Shown: positions 47,371 to 55,486 of the stretch, one piece after another
Numbering within the stretch: position 1 is the first letter of the stretch
Layout of the letters: each line of letters starts with the position of its first letter
From: Leifsonia sp. NPDC080035
GTDB taxonomy: Bacteria; Actinomycetota; Actinomycetes; Actinomycetales; Microbacteriaceae
NCBI RefSeq assembly: GCF_040050925.1
Contig: NZ_CP157390.1
Span: 2,294,001 to 2,358,000 of the forward strand
DNA length: 64,000 nucleotides
Direction of reading: 5' to 3'
Program-made: the position numbers and the translations under genes
Notes under the pieces: generated by a model
What the model was told of the DNA's origin: nothing
Database searches by the model: none
Seen by the model: only the letters and a program-made list of their open reading frames with translations

Positions 47371-47937
47371 TCAGCGGAACCGCGGCATCCGCTCGAACCA
47401 GTACAGCAGCTCGGGGGAGCTGCGGCGCAGCTGGGTGAGGGTCATCGACTCCTCCGGCCGGGTCACCGGCACATCCAGCTCCTCCGCGACGCGCTCCATG
47501 TCCTCGAGCGGCCAGAACTGGCCGCGCATCCGGAGCAGCAGCCGGCCGTCCGCGCCGGTCACGAAGAGCTGCGGCAGCGTGTCCAGTGTGCTTGCCTCGT
47601 AGAGCTGCACGAGCACGATGGACCCGACGTCCGCGGGACGCACGAGCACCGTCCGCCCGAAGAAGCCGCGCTCGCGCACGCCGTCGGCGCGCAGCGTGAT
47701 CGTGGTGGAGAAGAAGGCGTAGACGCCGAGCACCGTGGCAGCGATGACGAGCAGCTGCGCGATGAGCACCAGCAGCCACGGGCCGTCCGGGATGGTCAGC
47801 CAGTACAGCACGGCGAACACGGGGGTGGTCAGGGCGAGGATGGCGACGAGCCCGCGCACGAAGAGGCTCCGGAAGGGACGCAGGACCGTGTCCTGTGCCG
47901 TATCCGTCTCCCGCTTCAGTTCCCGCTGGCCGCTCAT
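47371..47937 (-). CDS. Hypothetical membrane protein with two TM segments and a PH-like domain
   Basis: 188 residues. Two adjacent membrane segments (about 30-80: LVAILALTTPVFAVLYWLTI and WLLVLIAQLLVIAATVLGVYAFF) precede a soluble part rich in beta-strand patterns (ITLRADGVRERGFFGRTVLVRPADVGSIVLV), like small actinobacterial PH-domain membrane proteins. No catalytic motif is seen. Its ATG overlaps the stop of the upstream 80-residue gene (ATGA), so the pair forms one operon. Function unknown. Confidence 0.65.
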   Translation of the reverse strand: MSGQRELKRETDTAQDTVLRPFRSLFVRGLVAILALTTPVFAVLYWLTIPDGPWLLVLIAQLLVIAATVLGVYAFFSTTITLRADGVRERGFFGRTVLVRPADVGSIVLVQLYEASTLDTLPQLFVTGADGRLLLRMRGQFWPLEDMERVAEELDVPVTRPEESMTLTQLRRSSPELLYWFERMPRFR

Positions 47938-48176
47938 CGAATCGAGCCTGACCGATGCCCGTCCTCGTCGGTAGCGGCATTTTGGGGGACACGGCGGCGC
48001 GCGGCGAGGTCCTTGGCGCGCAGCGACCGCACCCGGAAAGCCGAGACGACGGTCGCGACGACGCACACCGCGAAGACGACGACGCCGCCGAGGTCGTGCA
48101 TCCCTCGCCCGATGGCCACCGCGAGGATGCCGAGCACGATGGTCGCACAGAGCTGCGCGAACATCCTCTTCGACAC
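47934..48176 (-). CDS. Small hypothetical membrane protein
   Basis: 80 residues from a GTG at 48176, preceded by GGGGAAGGGG. Two hydrophobic stretches (FAQLCATIVLGILAVAI and GGVVVFAVCVVATVVSAF) are followed by a basic, polar tail. It overlaps the next gene by 4 bases. I do not recognise a family. A start 39 bases further upstream is possible but lacks a ribosome site. Confidence 0.55.
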   Translation of the reverse strand: MSKRMFAQLCATIVLGILAVAIGRGMHDLGGVVVFAVCVVATVVSAFRVRSLRAKDLAARRRVPQNAATDEDGHRSGSIR

Positions 48177-48275
48177 CGGACCCCTTCCCCGTCGTGGCCG
48201 CAAGGACACTAACACGCGAGGCTGGGCGGCCGCCCTCGTGGCGGCCGCCCAGCCTCGGATCGTCCTGTCGCCGGC

Positions 48276-49781
48276 TCAGGCCAGCGCGACCGCCGTCCAG
48301 GAGACGGGAGGAAGCTCGATGGTGAGCACCCCGTCTGCGAGGCTCGCCGAACCGTTCGCCTTGAGGCCCACGCGCTCCTGGTCGGCGAAGGTGTTCTTCG
48401 CGTACACGTCGTCGTCGAACAGGCTCAGCGCCTCCTCGACCGTGGCGACCCCGAGGTCGCGCACGTCGATGCGCACGGTCTCCGCCGCCGTCTGGCTGCG
48501 GTTGACCAGGAACACCGCCGCGCGGCCGCTCTCCGCGTCGTGCGTCGCGACCGCGTCCACGATCCCGGCGTCGCCGTGCACGACCGTCTCGTACGTGCCG
48601 GTGCTGATCGTCGGGCGCAGCACGTCGCCCTTCGCCAGCCGGCTGGTGACCGAGAACGGGAAGAACGTCGTCTGCCGCCACGCCGCGCCTCCCGGCTCGG
48701 TCATGATCGGCGCGATCACATTGACCAGCTGGGCGAGGGAGGCGCTCCGCACCCGGTCGTGGTTCTTCAGCAGCGTGATGAGCAGGTTGCCGACGACGAC
48801 CGCGTCGGCCACCGAGTACACGTCCTCCAGCTGCCGCGGGGCGACGCGCCACTCGTCGTTGACCTCGTCGGACTCCTTGTGCTCGTCGAGGTACCAGACG
48901 TTCCACTCGTCGAAGGAGATCGCGATCCTCTTGGTGCTCTTCCGCTTGCTGCCGACGTGGTCGGCAGCGGAGATCACCGTGTCGATGAAGTACTGCATGT
49001 CCAGCGAGGAGGCGAGGAAGGAGCCGAGGTCGCCGTTCCGCTCCTGGTAGTAGGCGTGCGCCGAGATGAAGTCGACGTGGTCGTAGGCGTGCTCGAGCAC
49101 CGTGCGCTCCCAGTCGCCGAAGGTCGGCATCCCGGATCCGGAGGAGCCGCAGGCGACCAGCTCCAGGGTCGGGTCCGCCATCTTCATGGCGGCGGCCGTG
49201 CGTGCCGCGAGCTTCCCGTAGTCCTCCGCGGTCAGGTAGCCGGTCTGCCACGGGCCGTCCATCTCGTTGCCGAGGCACCACATCCGGATGTCGTGCGGCT
49301 GGACGGTGCCGTTGGCGATCCGCTGGTCGCTGAGGGCGGTGCCGGACGGATGGTTGGCGTACTCGAGCAGGTCGAGCGCCGCCTCGATGCCGCGGGTGCC
49401 GAGGTTGACGGCGAGCATCAGCTCGGAGCCGGTCAGCTTCAGCCAGCGGGAGAACTCGTCGAGCCCGACCTGGTTGGTCTCCAGCGAGTGCCACGCGAGG
49501 TCGCGGCGCACCGGGCGCTGCTCGCGCGGGCCGACCGAGTCCTCCCAGCGGAAGCCGGAGACGAAGTTGCCCCCGGGGTAGCGGATGGTGGTCGACCCGA
49601 GCTCCTTCACCAGCTCGACGACGTCGAGGCGGAAGCCGTCCTCGTTCGCGGTCGGGTGGCCGGGCTCGTAGAGGCCGTCGTACACGCAGCGCCCCAGGTG
49701 CTCGACGAACGCGCCGAAGATGCGGCGGTCGATCGAGGCGACGCGGTCGGCACGGTCGAGGGCGATGGTCGTTTCAGGCAT
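48276..49781 (-). CDS. abfA: Alpha-L-arabinofuranosidase (GH51), first paralogue
   Basis: 501 residues, typical intracellular GH51. The acid/base E173 is in WCLGNEMDGPWQ and the nucleophile E292 in SFDEWNVWY; the N-terminal GAFVEHLGRCVYDGLYEPGHP and RYPGGNFVSGFRWEDSVGP are family hallmarks. It releases arabinofuranose from imported arabino-oligosaccharides or arabinoxylan fragments. It is divergent from a LacI gene with a CAACGTTG operator between its -35 and -10. A second GH51 lies at 55487. Confidence 0.95.
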   Translation of the reverse strand: MPETTIALDRADRVASIDRRIFGAFVEHLGRCVYDGLYEPGHPTANEDGFRLDVVELVKELGSTTIRYPGGNFVSGFRWEDSVGPREQRPVRRDLAWHSLETNQVGLDEFSRWLKLTGSELMLAVNLGTRGIEAALDLLEYANHPSGTALSDQRIANGTVQPHDIRMWCLGNEMDGPWQTGYLTAEDYGKLAARTAAAMKMADPTLELVACGSSGSGMPTFGDWERTVLEHAYDHVDFISAHAYYQERNGDLGSFLASSLDMQYFIDTVISAADHVGSKRKSTKRIAISFDEWNVWYLDEHKESDEVNDEWRVAPRQLEDVYSVADAVVVGNLLITLLKNHDRVRSASLAQLVNVIAPIMTEPGGAAWRQTTFFPFSVTSRLAKGDVLRPTISTGTYETVVHGDAGIVDAVATHDAESGRAAVFLVNRSQTAAETVRIDVRDLGVATVEEALSLFDDDVYAKNTFADQERVGLKANGSASLADGVLTIELPPVSWTAVALA

Positions 49782-49859
49782 GACTGTCCGCAGGTCCTTC
49801 GTTGGGTTCGGTGGTGCTGGCGCCGGGAGATTCCGCTCCGGATCGGCTCGTGATGTGCG

Positions 49860-49897
49860 ATGCTATCAACGTTGTAAATTCGACGGCAAACGCGTTT
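49860..49897. promoter_or_regulatory. Divergent abfA/lacI control region with CAACGTTG operator
   Basis: CAACGTTG (49867-49874) lies between a minus-strand -35 (TTGCCG, 49889-49884) and -10 (TAGCAT, 49865-49860) for abfA. AAACGCGTTT (49888-49897) is a second perfect palindrome. The same CAACGTTG occurs twice before the ABC operon at 51063. Confidence 0.65.
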
Positions 49898-49915
49898 CGA
49901 AAACGAGGGGGTCCC

Positions 49916-50950
49916 ATGGTCGCGACACTGAAGGATGTCGCCGGCGCCGCGGGCGTCTCGGTGAAGACGGTCTCCAATGTCGTCAACGGCTACCAGTTCG
50001 TCAAGGCCGCGACGCGCGAGAAGGTGCTCGCCGCCATCGACGAGCTCGGGTACCAACCGAACCTCGCGGCGCGCAACTTGCGCGCAGGCCGCACCGGCGT
50101 CATCGGTCTCGCCGTTCCGTCGCTCAGCTTCAGCTACTTCGCCGAGCTTGCCGACTCTGTGCTGGAGGCCTCCCGGCGGCTCGGCTTCGTCACGCTGATC
50201 GAGCAGACCGGAGGCGATCGCGAAGCAGAGCTCGAGCTGCTGCGCGGTCCGCGGCTGTCCATGCTCGACGGGCTCATGTTCTCTCCGCTCGGGATGTCGA
50301 TGGACGACGTGGACGCGCTGAACGTCGACTACCCGCTGGTGTTGCTGGGCGAGCGGATCTTCGGCGGCCCGACCGATCACATCGTCATGAAGAATGTCGA
50401 GGGCGGGTACGCCGCCACCCAGCACCTCCTCGGCACCGGGCGACGGCGCATCGCGGTGCTTGGCGCCCATGTGGCCGAGCGCGTGGGGTCGGCCTCCCTG
50501 CGCCTCCAGGGCTACCACGCCGCGCTGGACGACCACGGTCTCGATCTCGGCGACGAGCTGGTCGTGTTCCGCGAGGGCTGGCACCGCACCGACGGCGCGG
50601 CGGCGACGCAGGAGCTCCTGGACTCTGGAGTCGCCTTCGACGCGATCTTCGCACTCAACGACGAACTCGCGCTGGGCGCGCTGCGCGTGCTCAATCAGGA
50701 GGGCGTGCGCGTGCCGGAGGATGTGGCGGTCATCGGCTTCGACAACCTCATCGAGGGTCAGTTCGCGATGCCGAGCCTCAGCACCATCGACCCGGGCCGG
50801 CCCGACATCGCCGAGCGGGCCGTTGCCGCCCTCATCGAGCGCATCGGCGACCGCGACGACACGGTCGGACCGCCCCGGATGATCGAGGTGCCGTTCACCA
50901 CGGTCGTGCGCGAATCGTCGCGCGTGAACGCCTCCATACCGACCGCGTAA
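49916..50950 (+). CDS. LacI-family repressor of the arabinoside block
   Basis: 344 residues from the ATG at 49916 (MVATLKDVAGAAGVSVKTVSNVVNGYQFVKAATREKV). The helix-turn-helix and hinge helix (NLAARNLRAGRTG) are clear, followed by a periplasmic-binding fold ending VIGFDNLIEGQFAMPSLSTIDPG. Placed between abfA and the ABC operon, with matching CAACGTTG sites at both promoters, it is the natural repressor of the whole block and of itself. Inducer probably arabinose or an arabino-oligosaccharide. Confidence 0.9.
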   Translation: MVATLKDVAGAAGVSVKTVSNVVNGYQFVKAATREKVLAAIDELGYQPNLAARNLRAGRTGVIGLAVPSLSFSYFAELADSVLEASRRLGFVTLIEQTGGDREAELELLRGPRLSMLDGLMFSPLGMSMDDVDALNVDYPLVLLGERIFGGPTDHIVMKNVEGGYAATQHLLGTGRRRIAVLGAHVAERVGSASLRLQGYHAALDDHGLDLGDELVVFREGWHRTDGAAATQELLDSGVAFDAIFALNDELALGALRVLNQEGVRVPEDVAVIGFDNLIEGQFAMPSLSTIDPGRPDIAERAVAALIERIGDRDDTVGPPRMIEVPFTTVVRESSRVNASIPTA

Positions 50951-50956
50951 CGACGA

Positions 50957-51014
50957 TTGACATCCCGAAAGGCGTGCTCCTATAATCCGATACAACGTTG
51001 AAAATTCAACGTTG
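50957..51014 (+). promoter_or_regulatory. Consensus promoter and tandem LacI operators of the arabinoside ABC operon
   Basis: A perfect-consensus -35 TTGACA (50957-50962) and -10 TATAAT (50981-50986) are 18 bp apart. CAACGTTG at 50993-51000 and 51007-51014, 14 bp centre to centre, lie at and after the transcription start, and together form a larger palindrome around AATT. A promoter this strong with two operators fits tight repression and high induced output. Confidence 0.85.
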
Positions 51015-51062
51015 TAAAATCCCGCAGATCGACCCGGGGTCGGTCAACCTGAGAGGCATTCA

Positions 51063-52304
51063 ATGAAGAAACTCATCGCAGCCGTCGCGCTCGCGGCGGG
51101 CGCGGCAATCGCGCTGGCGGGCTGCTCCGGAACCGGTGCCGCGACCTCCACCGGGCACGTCGACCTCACGTTCTGGCACGGCTACACCGAGGCCGACGGC
51201 AAGGTGCTCGACAAGATCGTCGACGACTTCAACAAGTCCCAGAAGAACATCACCATCACCACGACCACCAAGACCTGGGCCGTCATCGGCGACACCCTGC
51301 TGCCGGCCCTCTCGGCCAAGAAGGGGCCCGACATCGTCGCCGTGCCCGCCGAGACGCTGCCGGTGTACGCGAGCAAGGGCGCTTTCGCGAAGCTCGACGA
51401 CTTCTACGCGGGCGACGTGAAGAACGCCAACCTCAACCCGCGCGCGGTCGAGATGGAGAAGGTCGACGGGACCTATTACGGCGTGCCCACCGGATTCGTG
51501 CCGCTCTCGGTCATCTACAACAAGGCGATGTTCGAGAAGGCGGGCATCACCACCTTCCCGACGACCTGGGACGAGTGGGTAGCCGACGCCAAGAAGCTCA
51601 CCGACCCCGCGACCGGCCAGTACGGCCTTGCGCTGCCCGACCACGCCACCGTCGGCAACGGCGTCTGGGCGAGCCTCTTCTACGGCAACGGCGGCGAGCT
51701 CGTGGACGGATCGAAGTCGGTCGTCGACTCGAAGGCCAACGAGGAGACGCTGAGCTACTGGTCGAAGGCCGTGATCGACCACAAGATCTCGCCGACGGGA
51801 CTCGACGGCGTCGCCTCCGACAAGCTGTTCTCGTCGGGCAAGGCCGCCATGGAGATCGGCGGCCCGTGGATGGCCGGCGTCGCCGAGGCGAACAAGATCG
51901 ACTACGGCATCGCGGGCATCCCGGCCGGCCCCAAGGCATCCGCCTCGTCGGCCATCGGCATCTCGGCGGCCGTCACGGCACAGGCCGACTCGACCAAGCA
52001 GGCCGCGGCGAAGAAGTTCTTCGACTACTTCTTCACCAAGGAGGTCGCCAGGAAGTGGTCCCTCGGCTCCGGCTGGCCGCCGCTGCGCACCGACATCCCC
52101 GCCTCTGCGGTGTCCTCCAACCCGGTCGTCGAGTCGCTGACGAAGATCGCCGGCGACGCCCGCCCGCTGCTGCCGGGCATCGCCAACAGCACCGACGTGC
52201 TCGCGGCGGTCGACGAAGCCACCCAGAAGGCGCTGACGGGCGGCGACCCCGCCCAGCTGCTGAAGGACGCCTCCGGCAAGGTCCAGCAGGCGCTCGGCAA
52301 GTGA
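51063..52304 (+). CDS. Sugar ABC transporter substrate-binding lipoprotein (arabinoside block)
   Basis: 413 residues with a short lipoprotein signal (MKKLIAAVALAAGAAIALAGC; lipobox ALAGC). Family 1 solute-binding fold: LTFWHGYTEADGKVLDKIVDDFN, DIVAVPAETLPVYASKGAFAKL, YGVPTGFVPLSVIYNKAMFEKAG. It captures an oligosaccharide, probably arabinose-containing, for the permeases at 52364 and 53308. GAGAGGC lies upstream. A 12-bp perfect hairpin follows its stop. Confidence 0.92.
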   Translation: MKKLIAAVALAAGAAIALAGCSGTGAATSTGHVDLTFWHGYTEADGKVLDKIVDDFNKSQKNITITTTTKTWAVIGDTLLPALSAKKGPDIVAVPAETLPVYASKGAFAKLDDFYAGDVKNANLNPRAVEMEKVDGTYYGVPTGFVPLSVIYNKAMFEKAGITTFPTTWDEWVADAKKLTDPATGQYGLALPDHATVGNGVWASLFYGNGGELVDGSKSVVDSKANEETLSYWSKAVIDHKISPTGLDGVASDKLFSSGKAAMEIGGPWMAGVAEANKIDYGIAGIPAGPKASASSAIGISAAVTAQADSTKQAAAKKFFDYFFTKEVARKWSLGSGWPPLRTDIPASAVSSNPVVESLTKIAGDARPLLPGIANSTDVLAAVDEATQKALTGGDPAQLLKDASGKVQQALGK

Positions 52305-52310
52305 TCGACC

Positions 52311-52347
52311 GGCGGGCCGCCGATGACCCCCACACCGGCGGCCCGCC
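52311..52347 (+). terminator. Hairpin between binding-protein and permease genes
   Basis: GGCGGGCCGCCG (52311-52322) pairs perfectly with CGGCGGCCCGCC (52336-52347). No T-run follows. Like 29075-29108, it probably sets binding protein above permease levels by protecting the upstream mRNA or partly terminating. Confidence 0.6.
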
Positions 52348-52363
52348 CCTCTCGGAAGACACC

Positions 52364-53311
52364 ATGACAAGTCTCACCCGCACCCGCCCCCGGCGCGCCT
52401 ACCGGCCGCCCGCACCGCTCGGCGGCAGGCCGCGCACCGGCCGCAGCCGGGCGCCGATGGCCGTGCTGTTCCTGCTCCCGGCGCTCGTGATCCTGATCGC
52501 CTTCGTGGGCTGGCCGATGCTCTCGGCACTCCGGCTCTCGTTCACGGACGCGAGCGGATTCGGAGCGGAGAACTGGGTGGGGCTCGACAACTACGTGCGG
52601 ATCTTCACCGACCCGCAGATCCTCGCCACGCTGGGCAACACGGCGCTGTACACGGTTCTCTTCACCCCGACCGCACTGATCGCGGCCCTCCTGCTGGCCC
52701 TGCTGCTCGGCAACCGCCGGCTGATCGCCCGCGGCTTCTTCCGCACGGCGCTCTTCCTCCCGTTCGTGGTGTCGCTGGCCGTTGCGGCCTTCGCATGGAG
52801 CTACCTGCTCGACCCGCAGGTGGGGCTCGTCAACTACTGGCTGCGCGGCATCGGCATCCAGCTGGGGAACGTGCTCCAGGACCCCGTGCTCGCGATGCCC
52901 ACGGTCGTCCTTGTAGCGATCTGGAAGAACTTCGGCTTCTACATGGTGATCTTCATCGCCGGGCTGCAGGAGATCCCGGAGTCGCTGTATGAGGCGGCGA
53001 AGATCGACGGCGCGGGCGCCTGGCGCCGGTTCGTCAGCGTGACACTGCCGCAGCTGAGCAACACGCTCGCGTTCGTGGTCGTCTTCGCGATGATCGCCGC
53101 ACTGCAGGCCTTCGACCAGATCTACGTGATGACTGGCGGCGGCCCGTACCGCTCGACCCAGACCGTCGTGATGGAGATCTACCAGGAGGGCTTCAAGAAG
53201 CTCGACCTCGGCGGCGCCACCGCCCTCTCCTACGTGCTGCTGGCGGCGACGCTGCTCCTCAGCCTCATCCAGTTCCGCTTCTTCGGACGACGCGAGAAGG
53301 ACATCGCATGA
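52364..53311 (+). CDS. Sugar ABC transporter permease (MalF type)
   Basis: 315 residues from the ATG at 52364 with CGGAAGAC upstream. A basic N-terminal tail precedes six membrane segments (MAVLFLLPALVILIAFVGWPML first). The EAA loop is EAAKIDGAGAWRRFVSVTLPQLSN. Its stop overlaps the next start (ATGA). Confidence 0.92.
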   Translation: MTSLTRTRPRRAYRPPAPLGGRPRTGRSRAPMAVLFLLPALVILIAFVGWPMLSALRLSFTDASGFGAENWVGLDNYVRIFTDPQILATLGNTALYTVLFTPTALIAALLLALLLGNRRLIARGFFRTALFLPFVVSLAVAAFAWSYLLDPQVGLVNYWLRGIGIQLGNVLQDPVLAMPTVVLVAIWKNFGFYMVIFIAGLQEIPESLYEAAKIDGAGAWRRFVSVTLPQLSNTLAFVVVFAMIAALQAFDQIYVMTGGGPYRSTQTVVMEIYQEGFKKLDLGGATALSYVLLAATLLLSLIQFRFFGRREKDIA

Positions 53312-54198
53312 CGACCACCGCCGCATCGCGAACCGCCACGCCGACGCGCACAGCGCCTCGCCGCGCGCGCCTCCGGATCGGGCGCCGGGCCGAGCGCTGG
53401 CTGCTGTTCGCCGCCGTGCTCGTGCTCACCGCCGTCGTGGTGCTGCCCGTCATCGTGATCGTGCTCACGGCGTTCAAGCCGGCCGCCGAGATCAACGCCT
53501 TCCCGCCGACCCTGCTGCCGGGCGCCTGGACGCTCGACAACTTCACCAAGATCTTCAACGATCTGCCGTTCGGGAGGCTGTTCGTCAACAGCCTCGTGTT
53601 CGCCGGCGGGGTGACCGTCTTCGCGCTCGTGTTCGACTCGCTCGCGGCCTACGCGCTGGCGCGGATCGACTTCCGTGGCAGCCGCGTGCTTCTGATCGTC
53701 ATCGTGGCCAGCCTCATGATCCCGTTCCAGGCCACGCTCATCCCCGTCTATCAGCTGGTGGCGCAGCTGGGCTGGGTGAACACCTTCGCCGGGCTGATCA
53801 TCCCGCGCGCGGCCGACGCCTTCGGCATCTTCTTCCTGCGCCAGTTCTTCATCTCGCTGCCCCGCGACCTCGACAACGCGGCCAGGATCGACGGCGCGGG
53901 CGAGTTCCGGATCTTCCGGAGCATCGTGCTGCCGAACGCCGTCCCGGCGCTGCTCACGCTCGCGATCTTCACCTTCGTGAACAACTGGAACGACCTGCTC
54001 TGGCCGCTGGTGTTCACCACATCTCCGGAGATGGGGACGATCACCTCGGGGCTCACCCTGCTCACCGGACCGAGCGGCATCATCCCCTACGGCACGATGA
54101 TGGCCGGGTCGCTGATCGCGGTGCTCCCGCTCGCGGTCATGTTCCTGATCATGCAGCGGCGCTTCATCGAGAGCGTCGCGACCACGGGGCTCAAGTGA
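53308..54198 (+). CDS. Sugar ABC transporter permease (MalG type)
   Basis: 296 residues, six membrane segments starting LLFAAVLVLTAVVVLPVIVIVL. The EAA loop reads NAARIDGAGEFRIFRSIVLPNAVP, with N for the first E. Translationally coupled to the permease before it and the glycosidase after it. No ATPase gene is present. Confidence 0.92.
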   Translation: MTTTAASRTATPTRTAPRRARLRIGRRAERWLLFAAVLVLTAVVVLPVIVIVLTAFKPAAEINAFPPTLLPGAWTLDNFTKIFNDLPFGRLFVNSLVFAGGVTVFALVFDSLAAYALARIDFRGSRVLLIVIVASLMIPFQATLIPVYQLVAQLGWVNTFAGLIIPRAADAFGIFFLRQFFISLPRDLDNAARIDGAGEFRIFRSIVLPNAVPALLTLAIFTFVNNWNDLLWPLVFTTSPEMGTITSGLTLLTGPSGIIPYGTMMAGSLIAVLPLAVMFLIMQRRFIESVATTGLK

Positions 54199-55460
54199 TG
54201 GCGCCGCGCTGGTTCCAGGACGGCCGCCTCCATCTGGGGCTCGGTATCGAAGACACCTTCGTGCCGCAGTCGCGGCCGGGGGAGCGCGCGATCGACGAGT
54301 ACGAGCTGACCGAGCACTACGAGCGGTTCGCCGACGACTTCGCGCTCGCCGCGGGCGTCGGTGCCGAGCTCCTGCGCTGGGGCGTGCCTTGGTACCGTGT
54401 CGCGCCCGAGCCCGGGCGGTGGGAATGGGAGTGGACCGACCGCGCCGTCGACGCCCAGTTGAACGCCGGGCTGCGGCCGGTCATCGACCTCCTCCACTAC
54501 GGCACGCCGCTGTGGCTGGAGGCGCAGTTCGCGAACGCGGACTACCCGCACCATGTCGAGGAGTACGCGGCGCGGTTCGGTGAGCGCTACGGCGACCGGG
54601 TGTTCGACTACACGCCCGTGAACGAGCCCGTCATCCACGCGCTGTTCTCGGGGGAGTACGGCTACTGGCCGCCCTACCTCACCGGGGCGTCCGGGTTCGC
54701 CTCGATCGCCGCCAACCTGGCACGCGGGTTCGTCCGCAGCCAGCGCGCGCTCGCCGACCGCATCGGCGACGCGGCGGCCTTCGTGCACGTCGACGCCGCG
54801 ATGAGCTTCATCGGCGACGACACCGCGCCAGAGCACCGCGAGGAGGCCGAGCGCCTCCGGCACCAGGTGCACCTCGTCGAAGACCTCGTCACCGGCCGGG
54901 TCGATGCCGCGCACCCGCTTCTCGACCGGATCGCACCGGCCATCCCCGACGTCGAACTGCAGTGGTTCCGCGACAACGCCGTGCAGCCCGACGTGATGGG
55001 GGTCAACTACTATCCCCGCCACTCGACCGAGCTGTTCGAGCCGGGCGTTCACCACGGCGGCGGCTTCGCCGACCCACGGCCGAGCGTCGACCGCGGCGCC
55101 GAGGGCCTGCGGGAGGCGCTGGAGTCGTTCGCCGCACGCTACGGCGCGCCCGTGATGGTCACAGAGACCTGCGTGACGGGCAGCGTGGCCGAGCGCATCG
55201 CCTGGCTCGACGAGTCGCTCGCGCTCGTGCAGCGGATGCGCGACGACGGAGCGCCCGTCGTCGGATACACCTGGTGGCCGCTCTTCGACATGTACGAGTG
55301 GACCTGGCGCCACAGCGCGAACCCGCGCGCCGATCATCTGCTGACGATGGGCCTCCACGACCTCGTCGAGTCGGCCGACGGCCTCCTTCGGGTCGCCAAC
55401 CCCGTCGCCGACCGCTATCGCGAGCACAGCCGCCGCCTCGCTGCGCTCGCCGCATCCTGA
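54198..55460 (+). CDS. GH1-like retaining beta-glycosidase of the arabinoside operon
   Basis: 420 residues from the ATG at 54198, sharing a base with the permease stop (GTG at 54195 is the alternative). Clan GH-A motifs are present: acid/base E143 in YTPVNEPVIHALFSGEYGYWPPY (GH1-like NEP) and nucleophile E323 in VMVTETCVTG, with DVMGVNYYPRHS and GYTWWPLFDMYEWTWRHS typical of GH1. No signal peptide, so it cleaves an imported oligosaccharide. Beta-galactoside, beta-arabinoside or beta-xyloside are possible substrates. The fit to classical GH1 is loose. Confidence 0.78.
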   Translation: MAPRWFQDGRLHLGLGIEDTFVPQSRPGERAIDEYELTEHYERFADDFALAAGVGAELLRWGVPWYRVAPEPGRWEWEWTDRAVDAQLNAGLRPVIDLLHYGTPLWLEAQFANADYPHHVEEYAARFGERYGDRVFDYTPVNEPVIHALFSGEYGYWPPYLTGASGFASIAANLARGFVRSQRALADRIGDAAAFVHVDAAMSFIGDDTAPEHREEAERLRHQVHLVEDLVTGRVDAAHPLLDRIAPAIPDVELQWFRDNAVQPDVMGVNYYPRHSTELFEPGVHHGGGFADPRPSVDRGAEGLREALESFAARYGAPVMVTETCVTGSVAERIAWLDESLALVQRMRDDGAPVVGYTWWPLFDMYEWTWRHSANPRADHLLTMGLHDLVESADGLLRVANPVADRYREHSRRLAALAAS

Positions 55461-55486
55461 CCCAACGACCTCACCGGAAGAAGCAC

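Noticed and set aside
49867..51014. Reading the CAACGTTG sites as a family of dispersed repeats
   Set aside because: They sit at precise promoter positions of the two units flanking a LacI gene and have the central CG of LacI operators, so operator function explains them.
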